Origin: Bradyrhizobium sp. Ce-3
GTDB taxonomy: Bacteria > Pseudomonadota > Alphaproteobacteria > Rhizobiales > Xanthobacteraceae
Direction: 5' to 3'
NCBI RefSeq assembly: GCF_022835695.1
Contig: NZ_BQUV01000002.1
Location: forward strand, 124,001-188,000
DNA length: 64,000 nt
The position numbers were made by a program, and so were the translations under genes. Under the pieces are notes generated by a model. That model worked only from the letters and a program-made list of their open reading frames with translations, was not told where the DNA came from and did no database searches. Positions 1 through 8,768 of the stretch are shown one piece after another. Positions within the stretch are counted from its first letter, which is position 1. Every line of letters begins with the position of its first letter.

Positions 1-534
1 TGATCCGATCACCTTGACGCCGAGGTCGAGGTCCGCGGCCATCTGGGTCACGACCCGGAGCTGCTGGAAGTCCTTTTCGCCGAAGATCGCGACATCGGGC
101 CGGACTTGCGTGAACAGCTTGCCGACCACGGTGGCGACGCCGCCGAAGAAATGCGGCCGGAAGCGATCCTCCAAACCGGCGGTGGCGGGTCCCTCCGGCA
201 CGATCCGGGTGGCGAAGCCGTCCGGGTACATCGCCTTCACCTCGGGGTGCCAGATCAGGTCGACGCCTTCGGCGGCGAGCTTCGCGACGTCTTCCTTCCA
301 GGTGCGCGGATACGATCCGAAGTCTTCGGTGGGCGCAAATTGCGTCGGGTTGACGAAGATCGAGACCACGACCCGCTTGGCCCGGCGCTTGGCGAGCCGC
401 ACCAGCGACACATGGCCGTCATGGAGGGCACCCATGGTTGGGACCAGCGCGACGGTGGCCTTCTTGGCGCGCAAGGCGTCGACGGCCCGACGAAGGGCAG
501 GGACGGTACGGACGACGGTGGGATTTCTCGGCAT
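1..534 (-). CDS. panC: Pantoate--beta-alanine ligase, 3' end cut by window edge
   Basis: Catalyses ATP-dependent condensation of pantoate with beta-alanine, the last step of pantothenate (CoA precursor) synthesis, in the cytosol. The minus strand reads [11 protein letters not shown] at its start, then [14 protein letters not shown] with the HxGH nucleotide-binding signature, SIFVNPTQF and FGEKDFQQL, all hallmarks of PanC. About 178 residues are present; a full PanC is about 280, so roughly the last third lies beyond base 1. It is divergent from mipZ with a spacer of about 290 bp. panC beside mipZ is a recurrent alphaproteobacterial arrangement. Family identity is certain; only the C-terminus is unseen. 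Confidence 0.95.
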   Translation of the reverse strand, partial: MPRNPTVVRTVPALRRAVDALRAKKATVALVPTMGALHDGHVSLVRLAKRRAKRVVVSIFVNPTQFAPTEDFGSYPRTWKEDVAKLAAEGVDLIWHPEVKAMYPDGFATRIVPEGPATAGLEDRFRPHFFGGVATVVGKLFTQVRPDVAIFGEKDFQQLRVVTQMAADLDLGVKVIGS

Positions 535-826
535 CTGGTCTCGACTCGCGGGGCAATCTGGGTGGGATGAATTGAGCTGGAACGGTTGGCGCTCGGCGGG
601 TGATGGAGTTTACCAAGACCGGGCCGCCGTCGGCAAACTGCCGCGACCAGCATTAGCCGATCCAGGTCGCGCGTGGAGCACTGGTATCGTGCCGCCGATC
701 GACGCAGCAATCCTGCTCGACCGATTCATCATTAAGGACGGCTGCGATTGATTTCTCTTCGTGGTGATGCATTTCACTTGACCGCGGCAGCGCTTCGACT
801 CGAAGATCATTTCCGGGATTTGAATC

Positions 827-1750
827 ATGTTGGTTCAGGCTAGTCAGGGTCAATCCGGCTCCGCGCACGTCGTTGTGCTGGGCAACGAGAAGGGTGGTTC
901 GGGCAAGTCGACCACCGCCCTGCATATCGCCGTCGCGCTGATGAAGGCCGGACAGCGCGTCGCCAGCATCGATCTCGACTGCCGCCAGCAAAGCTTCACC
1001 CGCTACATCGGCAATCGCCAGGCCTGGGCCAGGCGCACCGGGATCGACCTCGAGCTGCCCGCGCACCACTGCATCAAATACGGCGAGACGATGCAGATCG
1101 AGGCGAACGAGAACGCCGAATTCCAGCAGTTCATGACGGCGGTGAGCGCGGTGGAACGCGCCTATGATTTCATCGTCATCGATACCCCGGGCTCCGACAG
1201 CTACCTGATGCGGCTCGCGCATTCGATGGCCGACACCCTGGTCACGCCGATCAACGACAGCTTCCTCGACTTCGACGTGCTGGGCACGGTCGATCCCGCG
1301 ACCTATGCGGTGACCGGCGAGAGCCATTACGCGGAGATGGTGCGCGACGTCAGGCGCAAGCGCCGCCAGCTCGACGGTGCCTCGACCGACTGGATCGTGG
1401 TGCGCAACCGGCTGTCGATGCTGGGTTCGCGCAACAAGCAGCTGGTCGCCGACGGCCTGAAGCAGCTGTCGCTGCGGCTCGGGTTCCGTGCGGTGGACGG
1501 CTTTGCCGAGCGGGTGGTCTATCGCGAGTTCTTTCCGCGCGGCCTGACCGCGCTCGACGACATCGACGAGGCGACGCTCGGCACCCGCCCGAGCCTCGGG
1601 CACGTCACCGCTCGCGAGGAGGTGATGAGCCTGTTGCGCCAGCTCAAGCTGCCGCTCGACGAGCGCGGCCGCCGCCGGGCCGCCAACCGGGCCGAATGGT
1701 TCAGCCAGGTCGACAAGCCGCTGGAAGTCGACGACATCATCGGCAGCTAG
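827..1750 (+). CDS. mipZ: Division-plane positioning ATPase MipZ
   Basis: ParA-like ATPase that in Caulobacter forms bipolar gradients through ParB and inhibits FtsZ polymerisation away from midcell. The 307-residue product has the deviant Walker A GNEKGGSGKST at about residues 20-30, switch I/A' region SIDLDCRQQS, Walker B FIVIDTPGSDS and the long C-terminal helical part typical of MipZ rather than ParA or Soj. The ATG lies after a purine-rich leader (TTCCGGGATTTGAATC) and gives normal family length. An AraC-type gene begins 5 bp after the stop, so the two may be cotranscribed. Function by family; no anomalies seen. Confidence 0.95.
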   Translation: MLVQASQGQSGSAHVVVLGNEKGGSGKSTTALHIAVALMKAGQRVASIDLDCRQQSFTRYIGNRQAWARRTGIDLELPAHHCIKYGETMQIEANENAEFQQFMTAVSAVERAYDFIVIDTPGSDSYLMRLAHSMADTLVTPINDSFLDFDVLGTVDPATYAVTGESHYAEMVRDVRRKRRQLDGASTDWIVVRNRLSMLGSRNKQLVADGLKQLSLRLGFRAVDGFAERVVYREFFPRGLTALDDIDEATLGTRPSLGHVTAREEVMSLLRQLKLPLDERGRRRAANRAEWFSQVDKPLEVDDIIGS

Positions 1751-1755
1751 CGATC

Positions 1756-2892
1756 GTGAGCAGCAGCGCGTTGACGGCGATCGATCTGGGTTGTCGGGGC
1801 GCCGTCGTCGGACTGTCGTTGCTGATCGCGGCCGTGTTGCTGCGCGACCGCCGTGACACCACGGCACGCCTTGCTGCCGCGCTGGTGGTCGCCGTTGCGG
1901 CTTCCGCGATGTCCGGGGCGCCGGGATTTCCGCGGCCATGGCCATATTGGGGGCTGATCCTGCTGGCCTTGTCGAGCAGCGGATCGGTGCTGTTCTGGGT
2001 CTGGGCGCGCGCGACCTTCGATGACGATTTCGTGCTCCGGCCGTGGCACGGCGCCTTGCTGGTCGCGGTTGTCGGCGCGCAATTGTTTGATGCCTGGCCC
2101 GCTCGAGGCGTGCTCCGGGGTGGGCTCGATGATGCACTGTCGTTCGTCTATCTCGGCTTCGCGGTGCTGGCCGCGGCACAGACGGTTGCGACATGGCAGG
2201 CGGACCTGGTGGCGGGACGGCGGCGGTTGCGCGCGATCGTCCTGCTCGGTGCGGTGGCCTGGAGCGCCGCCGTTTTCTCTCACAATGTTTGGCCGACCCT
2301 GGTCGCCAGTTCAACGGTCTGGAGCGCGGCCAACGCGTCCGTGCTGTGGGCGCTGCTGGGTATCGCGGCATGGAGCCGGTTTCAGGTGGCCCCAACGCAG
2401 CGGGCGTCCGTCCTTCTGCCAGCCGCGGCTCGAGTTCCCGGCAGTATCGGCGGGGCTCCGCCTGGACGGGAGGACAAGCCGTGGGCGGTCGATGCCGAGC
2501 TGTTGCGCAGGTTGCAGCGCCTGATGACGTTGGAACGCGCCTATCGGCGTGAAGCAATGACGATCGGTTCGCTGTCGGCCAAGCTCGGCGTTCAGGAATA
2601 CCGGCTGCGGCAGCTGATCAACGAAGGACTGGGATATCGCAACTTCAATGCCTTCCTCAATCACTACCGGATCGAGGACGCCCGTGCGGCCCTCGCGGAT
2701 CCCGGACAGAAGCAAGTGCCGGTGCTGACGATCGCCATGGACGCCGGCTTCCAGTCGATCGGCCCATTCAACCGGGCATTCAAGGCCGCCACCGACCTGA
2801 CACCGACTGAATTCAGGCGGTTGGCGCTGGCTGAGCACGCGTCTGAGGCGGGCAATCCGGACGACCGCCCAGGAATCGGCCAGAGAAACTGA
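1756..2892 (+). CDS. AraC-family regulator with N-terminal membrane domain
   Basis: Predicted membrane-bound transcription factor of 378 residues. Residues about 1-215 hold six or seven hydrophobic segments (for example VVGLSLLIAAVLL, YWGLILLALSSSG, ALLVAVVGAQLF, ANASVLWALLGIAAW). The last 110 or so residues are an AraC/XylS double helix-turn-helix with SLSAKLGVQEYRLRQLIN and TIAMDAGFQSIGPFNRAFKAATDLTPTEFR. The reading frame stays open upstream into mipZ, but the GTG at 1756, just after the mipZ stop, is the sensible start because hydrophobic sequence follows at once. This architecture is known in uncharacterised AraC proteins and suggests sensing at or in the membrane. Target genes are unknown; the serine hydrolase downstream is a candidate. 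Confidence 0.85.
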   Translation: MSSSALTAIDLGCRGAVVGLSLLIAAVLLRDRRDTTARLAAALVVAVAASAMSGAPGFPRPWPYWGLILLALSSSGSVLFWVWARATFDDDFVLRPWHGALLVAVVGAQLFDAWPARGVLRGGLDDALSFVYLGFAVLAAAQTVATWQADLVAGRRRLRAIVLLGAVAWSAAVFSHNVWPTLVASSTVWSAANASVLWALLGIAAWSRFQVAPTQRASVLLPAAARVPGSIGGAPPGREDKPWAVDAELLRRLQRLMTLERAYRREAMTIGSLSAKLGVQEYRLRQLINEGLGYRNFNAFLNHYRIEDARAALADPGQKQVPVLTIAMDAGFQSIGPFNRAFKAATDLTPTEFRRLALAEHASEAGNPDDRPGIGQRN

Positions 2893-3001
2893 CGAATCGG
2901 CCAGCCGAATTCTGAAGCCGGCAAGCACGGACTGAGATTCTCGGGCAGATGGTCCAAACGATTGGTTTGGGCGCGGTCGCAAACCGCACGGCGAGGATCG
3001 A

Positions 3002-4171
3002 ATGGAACGACGCCAATTCATGTCATTGCTCGGCGGCGCCGCGTTGGCACCGCTCGCGACCTTGCCGCTGTGTGCCGAGCCGACCGACGGCTGCAGCGTT
3101 CCGGGTGAGCGAGACGACGGCTGGTCGGTCGCGCCCGTGACCGAGGATAAGCTCGTCGACCGCCATGCACTGTGTAGCAGGGCCGATCGGATCGCCGTCT
3201 CGAGCGATGGCCACATCCATTCCGTTCTGGTCGTCCGCGGCGGCAGGCTGGCGTTCGAGCGCTACTTCAGGGGGCCCGACGAGGTTCCCGGCCGCTTCTA
3301 CGGCAGCCGGGTCGAAGACGTCACGTTCGATGCCGATAGGCTGCACAACATGAAGTCGGTCTCGAAGAGCGTCGCGTCCCTCGCGGTCGGGATCGCGATC
3401 GATCGCGGGCTGATCCGCGGCATCAACGAACCGATCTTCAGCTTCTTCCCCGAATTGTCGGACCTGCGATCCCCCGAAAAGGACCGCATTCAGCTCGTGC
3501 ACACCCTCACCATGTCGATGGGGTTGACATGGGTGGAGGCGACGCCTGCGACCGGAGACGACAACGACGAGGCGCGCATGTATCGGGCGCCGGATCCGTG
3601 CCGTTACGTCCTCGGTCTTTCGGCAACCGCCGCGCCGGGCGAGGCGTTCTTCTACAACACTGGCGCGCTCGCGCTGCTGTCGGCCATCGTCCGCAAGGCG
3701 ACCGGACATCCGCTCGACGAGTTCGCGCGCACCGCGTTGTTCGAGCCGCTGGGCATCACCAGCTTCGAATGGAGCCGGTTCAAGGGGGATAGCGATGCCG
3801 GTGGCGGGTTGCGCCTGCGGCCGCGCGACATGGCCAAGATCGGCCAGCTTGTCCTCGCCGGCGGCCGTTGGAACGGTCGCCAGATCGTCTCAAAGGCATG
3901 GATCGAGACTTCGACGGAAGCGAAACTCAAGGCCACGGACCATCAATCCTACGGATATCTGTGGTGGCTCGGCCGCTCCCAGTCCAATGGACGCACCGTC
4001 CAGTGGATCGGCGCGTTGGGGCGCGGCGGGCAGTCGATCCGCATCGTACCGGAGCTCGATCTCGTTATCGCGGTGACTGGGGGCTACTACCAGGACTACA
4101 GCCCGGAGGCGTTTCGCGCACAGTACGCCGTCTTCAAGGACGTCCTGGGCGCGATTTCGCCGCCGGGCTAG
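3002..4171 (+). CDS. Class C beta-lactamase-related serine hydrolase with Tat-like signal
   Basis: Exported hydrolase of the class C beta-lactamase/esterase/D,D-peptidase superfamily; substrate unknown. The N-terminus ERRQFMSLLGGAALAPLATL has a twin arginine followed by a hydrophobic stretch, matching a Tat signal. The nucleophile motif SxxK is S119-V-S-K122, and a FYNTG motif near residue 217 occupies the place of the second catalytic motif. Length 389 fits the family. The stop overlaps the 3' end of the convergent dehydrogenase gene by 4 bp. It follows the membrane AraC gene after 109 bp. Function beyond hydrolase class cannot be assigned. Confidence 0.85.
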   Translation: MERRQFMSLLGGAALAPLATLPLCAEPTDGCSVPGERDDGWSVAPVTEDKLVDRHALCSRADRIAVSSDGHIHSVLVVRGGRLAFERYFRGPDEVPGRFYGSRVEDVTFDADRLHNMKSVSKSVASLAVGIAIDRGLIRGINEPIFSFFPELSDLRSPEKDRIQLVHTLTMSMGLTWVEATPATGDDNDEARMYRAPDPCRYVLGLSATAAPGEAFFYNTGALALLSAIVRKATGHPLDEFARTALFEPLGITSFEWSRFKGDSDAGGGLRLRPRDMAKIGQLVLAGGRWNGRQIVSKAWIETSTEAKLKATDHQSYGYLWWLGRSQSNGRTVQWIGALGRGGQSIRIVPELDLVIAVTGGYYQDYSPEAFRAQYAVFKDVLGAISPPG

Positions 4172-5250
4172 TTCGGCACCAGCACCGTCATCTTGAACGG
4201 CCCGCTATTGGCGGCGGCATGTGCCACGGCGTCGTTGGCATGGTCGAGGTCGAAGGTCGTGACCTCGAATTGATCGAGCCGCAACAGCCCGGCGCGGGCG
4301 AGATTGACGAGGCCGAAGGTGGCTTCCGGCGGATACATCCAGACGCCGTGAATGCTGATGCATTCGCGCATGATCCAAGGGTAGGGCAGGTCGAGCCCCG
4401 GTCCGCCCTGCATCCCGACGCCGCCCATCAGCACGACCCTGCCATAGGGACGCACGGTCATGATCGCGGCGCGGACCGTTGTGGTCGTGACGGACGGAGG
4501 CATCAGGTCGAGCACGCAGTCGATCGGTCCGGGCGCGGCTTGCCGCATGCGCTGACGGTCGTCGTCTTCGTTGCCGCTCAGCCTGACCGGGCGCACGCGC
4601 GCGCCAAAGCGGCGGACCAGATCTGCCAGCACCTTCTCGTTGCGACCCGGGGCGACGACGCAGGCGGCGCCCATCGCGAGCGCGACGGCGACCGCGGCAC
4701 TCCCGAAATTCCCGGTGGCCCCGCTCACCAGCACGGTCTCGCCCGGCTGCAGCCGCGCCGCCAGCAAACCGCCATAGGGCACGAGGCAGGTGCCGAGCGC
4801 ACACCATGACGGCGCATCGGCCGGATCGATCCCGCAGATCCGCTTGACGTTCTCGGTCGGCACCAGCGTCTGCTCGGCAAACGAGCCGTGACGGAAGTGC
4901 CGCTGCAAGCGCAGTCCGCCTTCGCCGCGCGCGCTCCAGCCCTGCAACGTGATGTCCGGCGAGATACTGTCGTCGCGCGAGCGGAAGGTCGGATCGCAGT
5001 ACACCCAGTCGCCGGCGGCGAGGTGAGTTGCATCCGGCCCGAACGCGCGTACCCGCCCGATGCCGCCTGGACCGGGAACGGCCGGCAGCTCGAGCAGGTA
5101 GTTGCGTGCGCCGCTGAACACCTCGTTGGTGTAGGACAGCACGCGCGTCGCAACGACGTCGACGAGGACTTCACCCGTTCCCATCACCGGGGCGGGGACC
5201 TCTTCGATCGCGAGCGGTGAGCCGAACGATTTCAGGATTGCTGCTTTCAT
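4168..5250 (-). CDS. Medium-chain alcohol dehydrogenase/quinone oxidoreductase-like protein
   Basis: Probable NAD(P)-dependent oxidoreductase of the MDR superfamily, 360 residues. It begins MKAAILKSFGSPLAIEEVP, typical of MDR enzymes, has a GroES-like fold region (GTGEVLVDVVA, GPGGIGRVRAFG) and a Rossmann motif GATGNFGSAA near residue 175. I do not see the structural-zinc Cys cluster, which points to a zinc-free or unusual subgroup. An upstream in-frame ATG at 5283 is possible, but MKAAIL is the conserved start. It is divergent from a MmyB-type regulator 106 bp away, a common pairing that suggests control by that regulator. Confidence 0.85.
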   Translation of the reverse strand: MKAAILKSFGSPLAIEEVPAPVMGTGEVLVDVVATRVLSYTNEVFSGARNYLLELPAVPGPGGIGRVRAFGPDATHLAAGDWVYCDPTFRSRDDSISPDITLQGWSARGEGGLRLQRHFRHGSFAEQTLVPTENVKRICGIDPADAPSWCALGTCLVPYGGLLAARLQPGETVLVSGATGNFGSAAVAVALAMGAACVVAPGRNEKVLADLVRRFGARVRPVRLSGNEDDDRQRMRQAAPGPIDCVLDLMPPSVTTTTVRAAIMTVRPYGRVVLMGGVGMQGGPGLDLPYPWIMRECISIHGVWMYPPEATFGLVNLARAGLLRLDQFEVTTFDLDHANDAVAHAAANSGPFKMTVLVPN

Positions 5251-5311
5251 CTGGTCTTGTCCTCGGGTTGAGAGCGGCATCATCCCGCGCTCCGTTGCGG
5301 CCAGGAAGACC

Positions 5312-5333
5312 TGGTATTATCCTAGGACTATCA
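5312..5333. promoter_or_regulatory. Imperfect palindrome between dehydrogenase and regulator genes
   Basis: An imperfect inverted repeat centred on CCTAGG (5321-5326) with TGGTATTAT on the left and ACTATCA on the right sits in the middle of the 106-bp divergent spacer. Its location and symmetry fit an operator for the adjacent helix-turn-helix regulator. Half-sites differ at several positions, so this is a suggestion only. Confidence 0.4.
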
Positions 5334-5356
5334 AACCCACTCAGGAGTCCCGTGCG

Positions 5357-6133
5357 ATGGCCACTGCGCGGCAAAGCGAGCTAGGTGATTTCCTGCGGTC
5401 GCGGCGGCAGAAGCTGACGCCCAAGCTCACCGGCACCCAGGCCGGGCGGCGGCGCCGCACGCCCGGGCTGCGCCGCGAGGAGGTGGCCGAGCTCGCCGGC
5501 ATCGGGGTCGACTGGTACATCCGCCTCGAGCAGGGCCGTTCCGTCAGCCCATCGGTCACCACCATCGACGCGCTGGCGCGGGCGCTGCGCCTCAGCAAGG
5601 CTGAGCATGCGCATCTGCGGGCGCTTGCGAAGGACGGCGACCGCCGCCCATTCGTCGCTGAGACCGTGCCGCCTGCGATCCGGCGCGTTGTCGAAAGCCT
5701 CAACCAGCCTGCCTACGTCACCGGACGGCGATGGGACGTGCTGGCCTGGAACGCGGCCGCGGAGGAGGTCTTCGCCTTCGGCCGCCTGCCGGAGGACGAG
5801 CGCAATACGCTGATCTATGTGCTGACCAACCCCAAGAGCCGGCGGCTGTTCGGTGCAAGCTGGCCCGAGGAGGCGCGGCGCATCGTGACCCAGTTCCGCC
5901 GGACCCACGACCTCTGGGCCGGCGATCCGGCCTTCCTTGACCTGCAGGCGCGGCTTCGCAACGGCTGTCCGGAGTTCGACGGCTGGTGGGGGACGCACGA
6001 CGTCAGCGTCAGCGTCGCCGGACGAAAGGAGTTCAACCACCCCAAGCGCGGCCGCCTGACCTTTGAATACGCCACCTTCCGGGCCAATGACGATCCCGGC
6101 CTAAAGCTGATCATCTACACCGAAATTCACTGA
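5357..6133 (+). CDS. XRE-family regulator with MmyB-like ligand-binding domain
   Basis: Helix-turn-helix regulator of 258 residues. Residues about 8-80 form the HTH_31/XRE domain (GDFLRSRRQKL, RTPGLRREEVAELAGIGVDWYIRLEQGR, the signature of this group). Residues about 100-255 match the MmyB-like PAS-type ligand domain (WDVLAWNAAAEEVF, NTLIYVLTNP, DLQARLRNGCPEFDGWW). The ATG follows CAGGAGTCC, a good ribosome site. Such regulators are often divergent from a single oxidoreductase gene, as here, and are thought to respond to a small hydrophobic ligand. The ligand is unknown. Confidence 0.9.
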   Translation: MATARQSELGDFLRSRRQKLTPKLTGTQAGRRRRTPGLRREEVAELAGIGVDWYIRLEQGRSVSPSVTTIDALARALRLSKAEHAHLRALAKDGDRRPFVAETVPPAIRRVVESLNQPAYVTGRRWDVLAWNAAAEEVFAFGRLPEDERNTLIYVLTNPKSRRLFGASWPEEARRIVTQFRRTHDLWAGDPAFLDLQARLRNGCPEFDGWWGTHDVSVSVAGRKEFNHPKRGRLTFEYATFRANDDPGLKLIIYTEIH

Positions 6134-6453
6134 GAACCGTGGTTTTTCGGTGATTTTCGTCACAGAGTGGCCAAAAAGCCGGAACAAAGGTGCCGGAATC
6201 CGGTTTCCCCTCAACGTCGATCCAGGGTTCGAACGCAACCTTGGGAACTTGCGTCGTAGGGTAAGAGGAGAGCACGAGCCGCAGCAGAGGTCCTGTGCAG
6301 GTGCACAAACTATAGGTGCAACGCACAACGTTATGCCACCAAAGCCACAATATTTGGACTTCCTGTCACGGCGCTGTGACATATATTCTCAAAAGGAGGC
6401 CGAAGAGCTTCCAGCCAAAATCGCCCTGAAAAGGCGGGCACCTCGAGGACGTC
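6134..6453. promoter_or_regulatory. 320-bp gene-free spacer with TGC-N3/4-GCA motifs
   Basis: No coding sequence is apparent. The notable content lies at 6295-6325: GTGCAGGTGCAC (TGC-N4-GCA) followed 10 bp later by TGCAACGCA (TGC-N3-GCA). A similar TTGTGCGGCGCACAA precedes the phasin gene at 11815. TGC-rich inverted repeats of this form resemble binding sites described for the polyhydroxybutyrate regulator PhaR. Regulation of the downstream hydrolase by PhaR is inference only. Confidence 0.4.
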
Positions 6454-7395
6454 ATGAAGCGTGGAATTCTCGTTCTGCTTTCGCTCTCCGTGGTCATCAC
6501 GGCGGCCTATTTCACCGCGAGCAAGTGGGCGATCCGTCACGAAACTCTCATGTTCAAGGACCCGACGCGCGATGAGCGGCCGGTCGCGGTCGACGTTGCC
6601 GTGCGCTTCGACAAGGAGATGCAGGCCGACGCTGGCATGATCACGCTGCCGGTTGCGATCCTCAATCATGGCAATACCGTCAAATTCACCGAATATTCCT
6701 TCCTCGCGAACGTGTTCGCGGCGCGCGGCTATCTGACCATCAGCATTCAGAACGACCTGCCGTCGGACGGACCGATGGTGACCAAGGTCGGCGAGCTCTA
6801 TGTCGGGCGGCTGCCGCAGTATCAGCGCGGCATCACCAACATCAAGTTCGCGATCGAGGAGATGAAGAAGCGTCAGCCGAACGCCGACTACACCAAGCTG
6901 ACGATGGTCGGCCATTCCAATGGCGGCGACATCGCGATGTATTTCGCCAAGCAGTATCCGGACGAGATCAAGAAGGTCGTCACGCTGGACAATCTGCGCG
7001 TGCCGTTCATGACCGACGGCAAGTTCAAGATCCTGTCGTTCCGTTCGCATGACCAGCACTTCAAGCCCGATCCCGGCGTGGTGCCGGACGAGGAGGAGTG
7101 CGAGAAGGCCGGCATCACCGTTGTGAACACCAACTTCCAGCACAACGACATGCGCGACACCGGACCCGAGAAGGCCAAGGACTCGATCCAGGCCATGCTC
7201 GATAAATTCCTCGCCGATACCGACAGCGCGATCGCGCCGGTCGACACCAGGAATGCGCCGCCGAAGATTCTGGAGCCCGGACCGGTCTCGCTCTACGTGC
7301 CGGTCGAGAAGCCTCCGACCTTCACCGAGAAGCTCAAGAAGTCGCTCTCGCTGACCAAGACCGAGACCAAGAAGGATCCCTCGGTCACGAATTGA
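6454..7395 (+). CDS. Membrane-anchored alpha/beta hydrolase
   Basis: Predicted periplasmic hydrolase of 313 residues tethered by an uncleaved N-terminal segment (KRGILVLLSLSVVITAAYFTA). The alpha/beta-hydrolase fold is indicated by the nucleophile elbow GHSNGG (Ser about residue 154), preceded by TKLTMV, and by ILNHGN near residue 71, a candidate oxyanion strand. A late His in FQHNDMRD may complete the triad. The C-terminal 60 residues are Lys/Pro/Thr-rich and low complexity. The ATG follows CGAGGACGTC, a good ribosome site. Substrate unknown; upstream TGC-N-GCA motifs hint at a link to polyhydroxybutyrate control. Confidence 0.8.
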   Translation: MKRGILVLLSLSVVITAAYFTASKWAIRHETLMFKDPTRDERPVAVDVAVRFDKEMQADAGMITLPVAILNHGNTVKFTEYSFLANVFAARGYLTISIQNDLPSDGPMVTKVGELYVGRLPQYQRGITNIKFAIEEMKKRQPNADYTKLTMVGHSNGGDIAMYFAKQYPDEIKKVVTLDNLRVPFMTDGKFKILSFRSHDQHFKPDPGVVPDEEECEKAGITVVNTNFQHNDMRDTGPEKAKDSIQAMLDKFLADTDSAIAPVDTRNAPPKILEPGPVSLYVPVEKPPTFTEKLKKSLSLTKTETKKDPSVTN

Positions 7396-7484
7396 CGGGC
7401 GGCCGCCGAGCCAGGCTCGCCCGTCCACGTTGACCAATCGGACATGGCGGCCCACATAGTGTTTGCTGTACGAGGCAAGCGCTG

Positions 7485-8225
7485 ATGGCCGGCAAGACGA
7501 TCAAACCGACATCCCAAGGCGATGTGCGTCCGGCGGACGCGCCCGGCGTGCCGACGTCGAGCGCGAACGACATCGCCGCGTTCGTGGCGAAGGCGCGGGC
7601 GATGTCGCCGCATCGCGCCGGCGCACGCGGCAGGCTGGTGTTCGCGCTCGACGCCACCATGAGCCGGCAGCCGACATGGGACATGGCGTGCACGCTGCAG
7701 GCGGACATGTTCCGCGAGGCCGGCTCGCTCGGCAGCCTCGATATCCGCCTCGTTTATTATCGCGGCTTCAATGAGTGCCGCGCCACCGGCTGGATCTCCG
7801 ACAGCGCGCAGCTCGCGCGGCTGATGAGCAAGATCGATTGCCAGGGCGGCAATACCCAGATCGCCAAGGTGCTGTCGGAAACCCGCCGCGAGGCGGTCGC
7901 CTCCGGCGTGCGCGCGCTGGTGTTCGTGGGGGATGCGATGGAGGAGAGCGCCGACGACCTCTGTGCCAGGGCCGGTGAGCTCGGCCTGCTCAAGGTGCCG
8001 GTCTTCATGTTCCAGGAGGGCCACGATGCGACCGCCGAGCAGACATTCCGGGAGATCGCGCGGCTGACCGGCGGGGCGTGGTGCAGGTTCGATCCCGGCG
8101 CGGCCGCGCAGCTCCGCGAGCTGCTGCGCGCCGCCGCGGCCTATGCCGCCGGCGGCCGCGAGGCGCTGCTGCAACTGGCCAAGACCGCGAGCGGCGCGGC
8201 GAAGCTGATCGGCCAGATGAAGTAA
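7485..8225 (+). CDS. VWA-like domain protein
   Basis: A 246-residue cytosolic protein with a von Willebrand factor A-like fold. LVFALDATMSRQPTWD resembles strand 1 with a DxTxS metal-ion site, GGNTQIAKVL carries the following Thr, and ALVFVGDAMEE the later acidic strand. No signal peptide or membrane segment is seen. Such proteins occur as conserved uncharacterised genes in Bradyrhizobiaceae. It is separated from the upstream hydrolase by 89 bp and converges with the DUF302 gene. No partner ATPase (MoxR-type) lies nearby, so its role is open. Confidence 0.75.
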   Translation: MAGKTIKPTSQGDVRPADAPGVPTSSANDIAAFVAKARAMSPHRAGARGRLVFALDATMSRQPTWDMACTLQADMFREAGSLGSLDIRLVYYRGFNECRATGWISDSAQLARLMSKIDCQGGNTQIAKVLSETRREAVASGVRALVFVGDAMEESADDLCARAGELGLLKVPVFMFQEGHDATAEQTFREIARLTGGAWCRFDPGAAAQLRELLRAAAAYAAGGREALLQLAKTASGAAKLIGQMK

Positions 8226-8234
8226 GACGCCGCG

Positions 8235-8639
8235 TCAGGCGCCCGACGTTGCAGCCTTCGCGATTGCGCCGAGCAGCGCCGCCATGGCTGATGTCACCGC
8301 CTTGGTCTCATCCGCAACGCCGTGCCGCTCGGCGAGCCAGGCCGGATCGTTGTAGGACAGCCAGGTGTCGCCGGCTTCGTCCTGCCAGACCAGCGCCTTG
8401 AGCGGCAGATCGATCCCGACGGTCTGTGCGGCCTGCATCAGGGGCGTGCCGCCCTTCGCATTGCCAAACACCACGACCTCGGTCGGGCGGAGCGCAAGAC
8501 CGGCGCTGGCCGCGCCCGCGGCGTGATCGATCTGGGCAAACAGGGTCAGCCCGCGTGCTTGCAGCTCGGCCTTGAGCCGATCGGTGGTTTGCTTCGGCCC
8601 GACATGGCTGCGCAGGCTGATCAGTCCGTCAATCGCCAT
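8235..8639 (-). CDS. DUF302 domain protein
   Basis: A 134-residue protein of the DUF302 family. The sequence runs MAIDGLISLRSHVGPKQT, then LKAELQARGLTLFAQIDHAAGAASAGL, LRPTEVVVFGNAKGGTPLMQ and LPLKALVWQDEAGDTWLSYNDP, matching the family core. The frame is open much further upstream, but this ATG has GGAGGAAGC just before it and gives the normal family length. Known relatives are small single-domain proteins of unknown biochemical role. It converges with the VWA-like gene, stop codons about 10 bp apart. Confidence 0.85.
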   Translation of the reverse strand: MAIDGLISLRSHVGPKQTTDRLKAELQARGLTLFAQIDHAAGAASAGLALRPTEVVVFGNAKGGTPLMQAAQTVGIDLPLKALVWQDEAGDTWLSYNDPAWLAERHGVADETKAVTSAMAALLGAIAKAATSGA

Positions 8640-8768
8640 CAAGCTTCCTCCGGCGCGGTCGCCGCACGCTACGCAATTGCGGCGAGCTAAGCCACGTGGG
8701 CGCCCTTCACGCTCCGGTGAGACGAAGCTTCGCATGCTTTTTGCCGCCGGGCCGCCTATATTCCGCGC

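Noticed and set aside
653-2557. 634-codon minus-strand frame over mipZ and AraC
   Set aside because: Antisense shadow; Arg/Pro/Ala composition without motifs.
6215-6245. GGGTTCGAACGC, reminiscent of a tRNA T-loop
   Set aside because: The flanking bases do not form the 5-bp T stem and no acceptor or anticodon arm is present.
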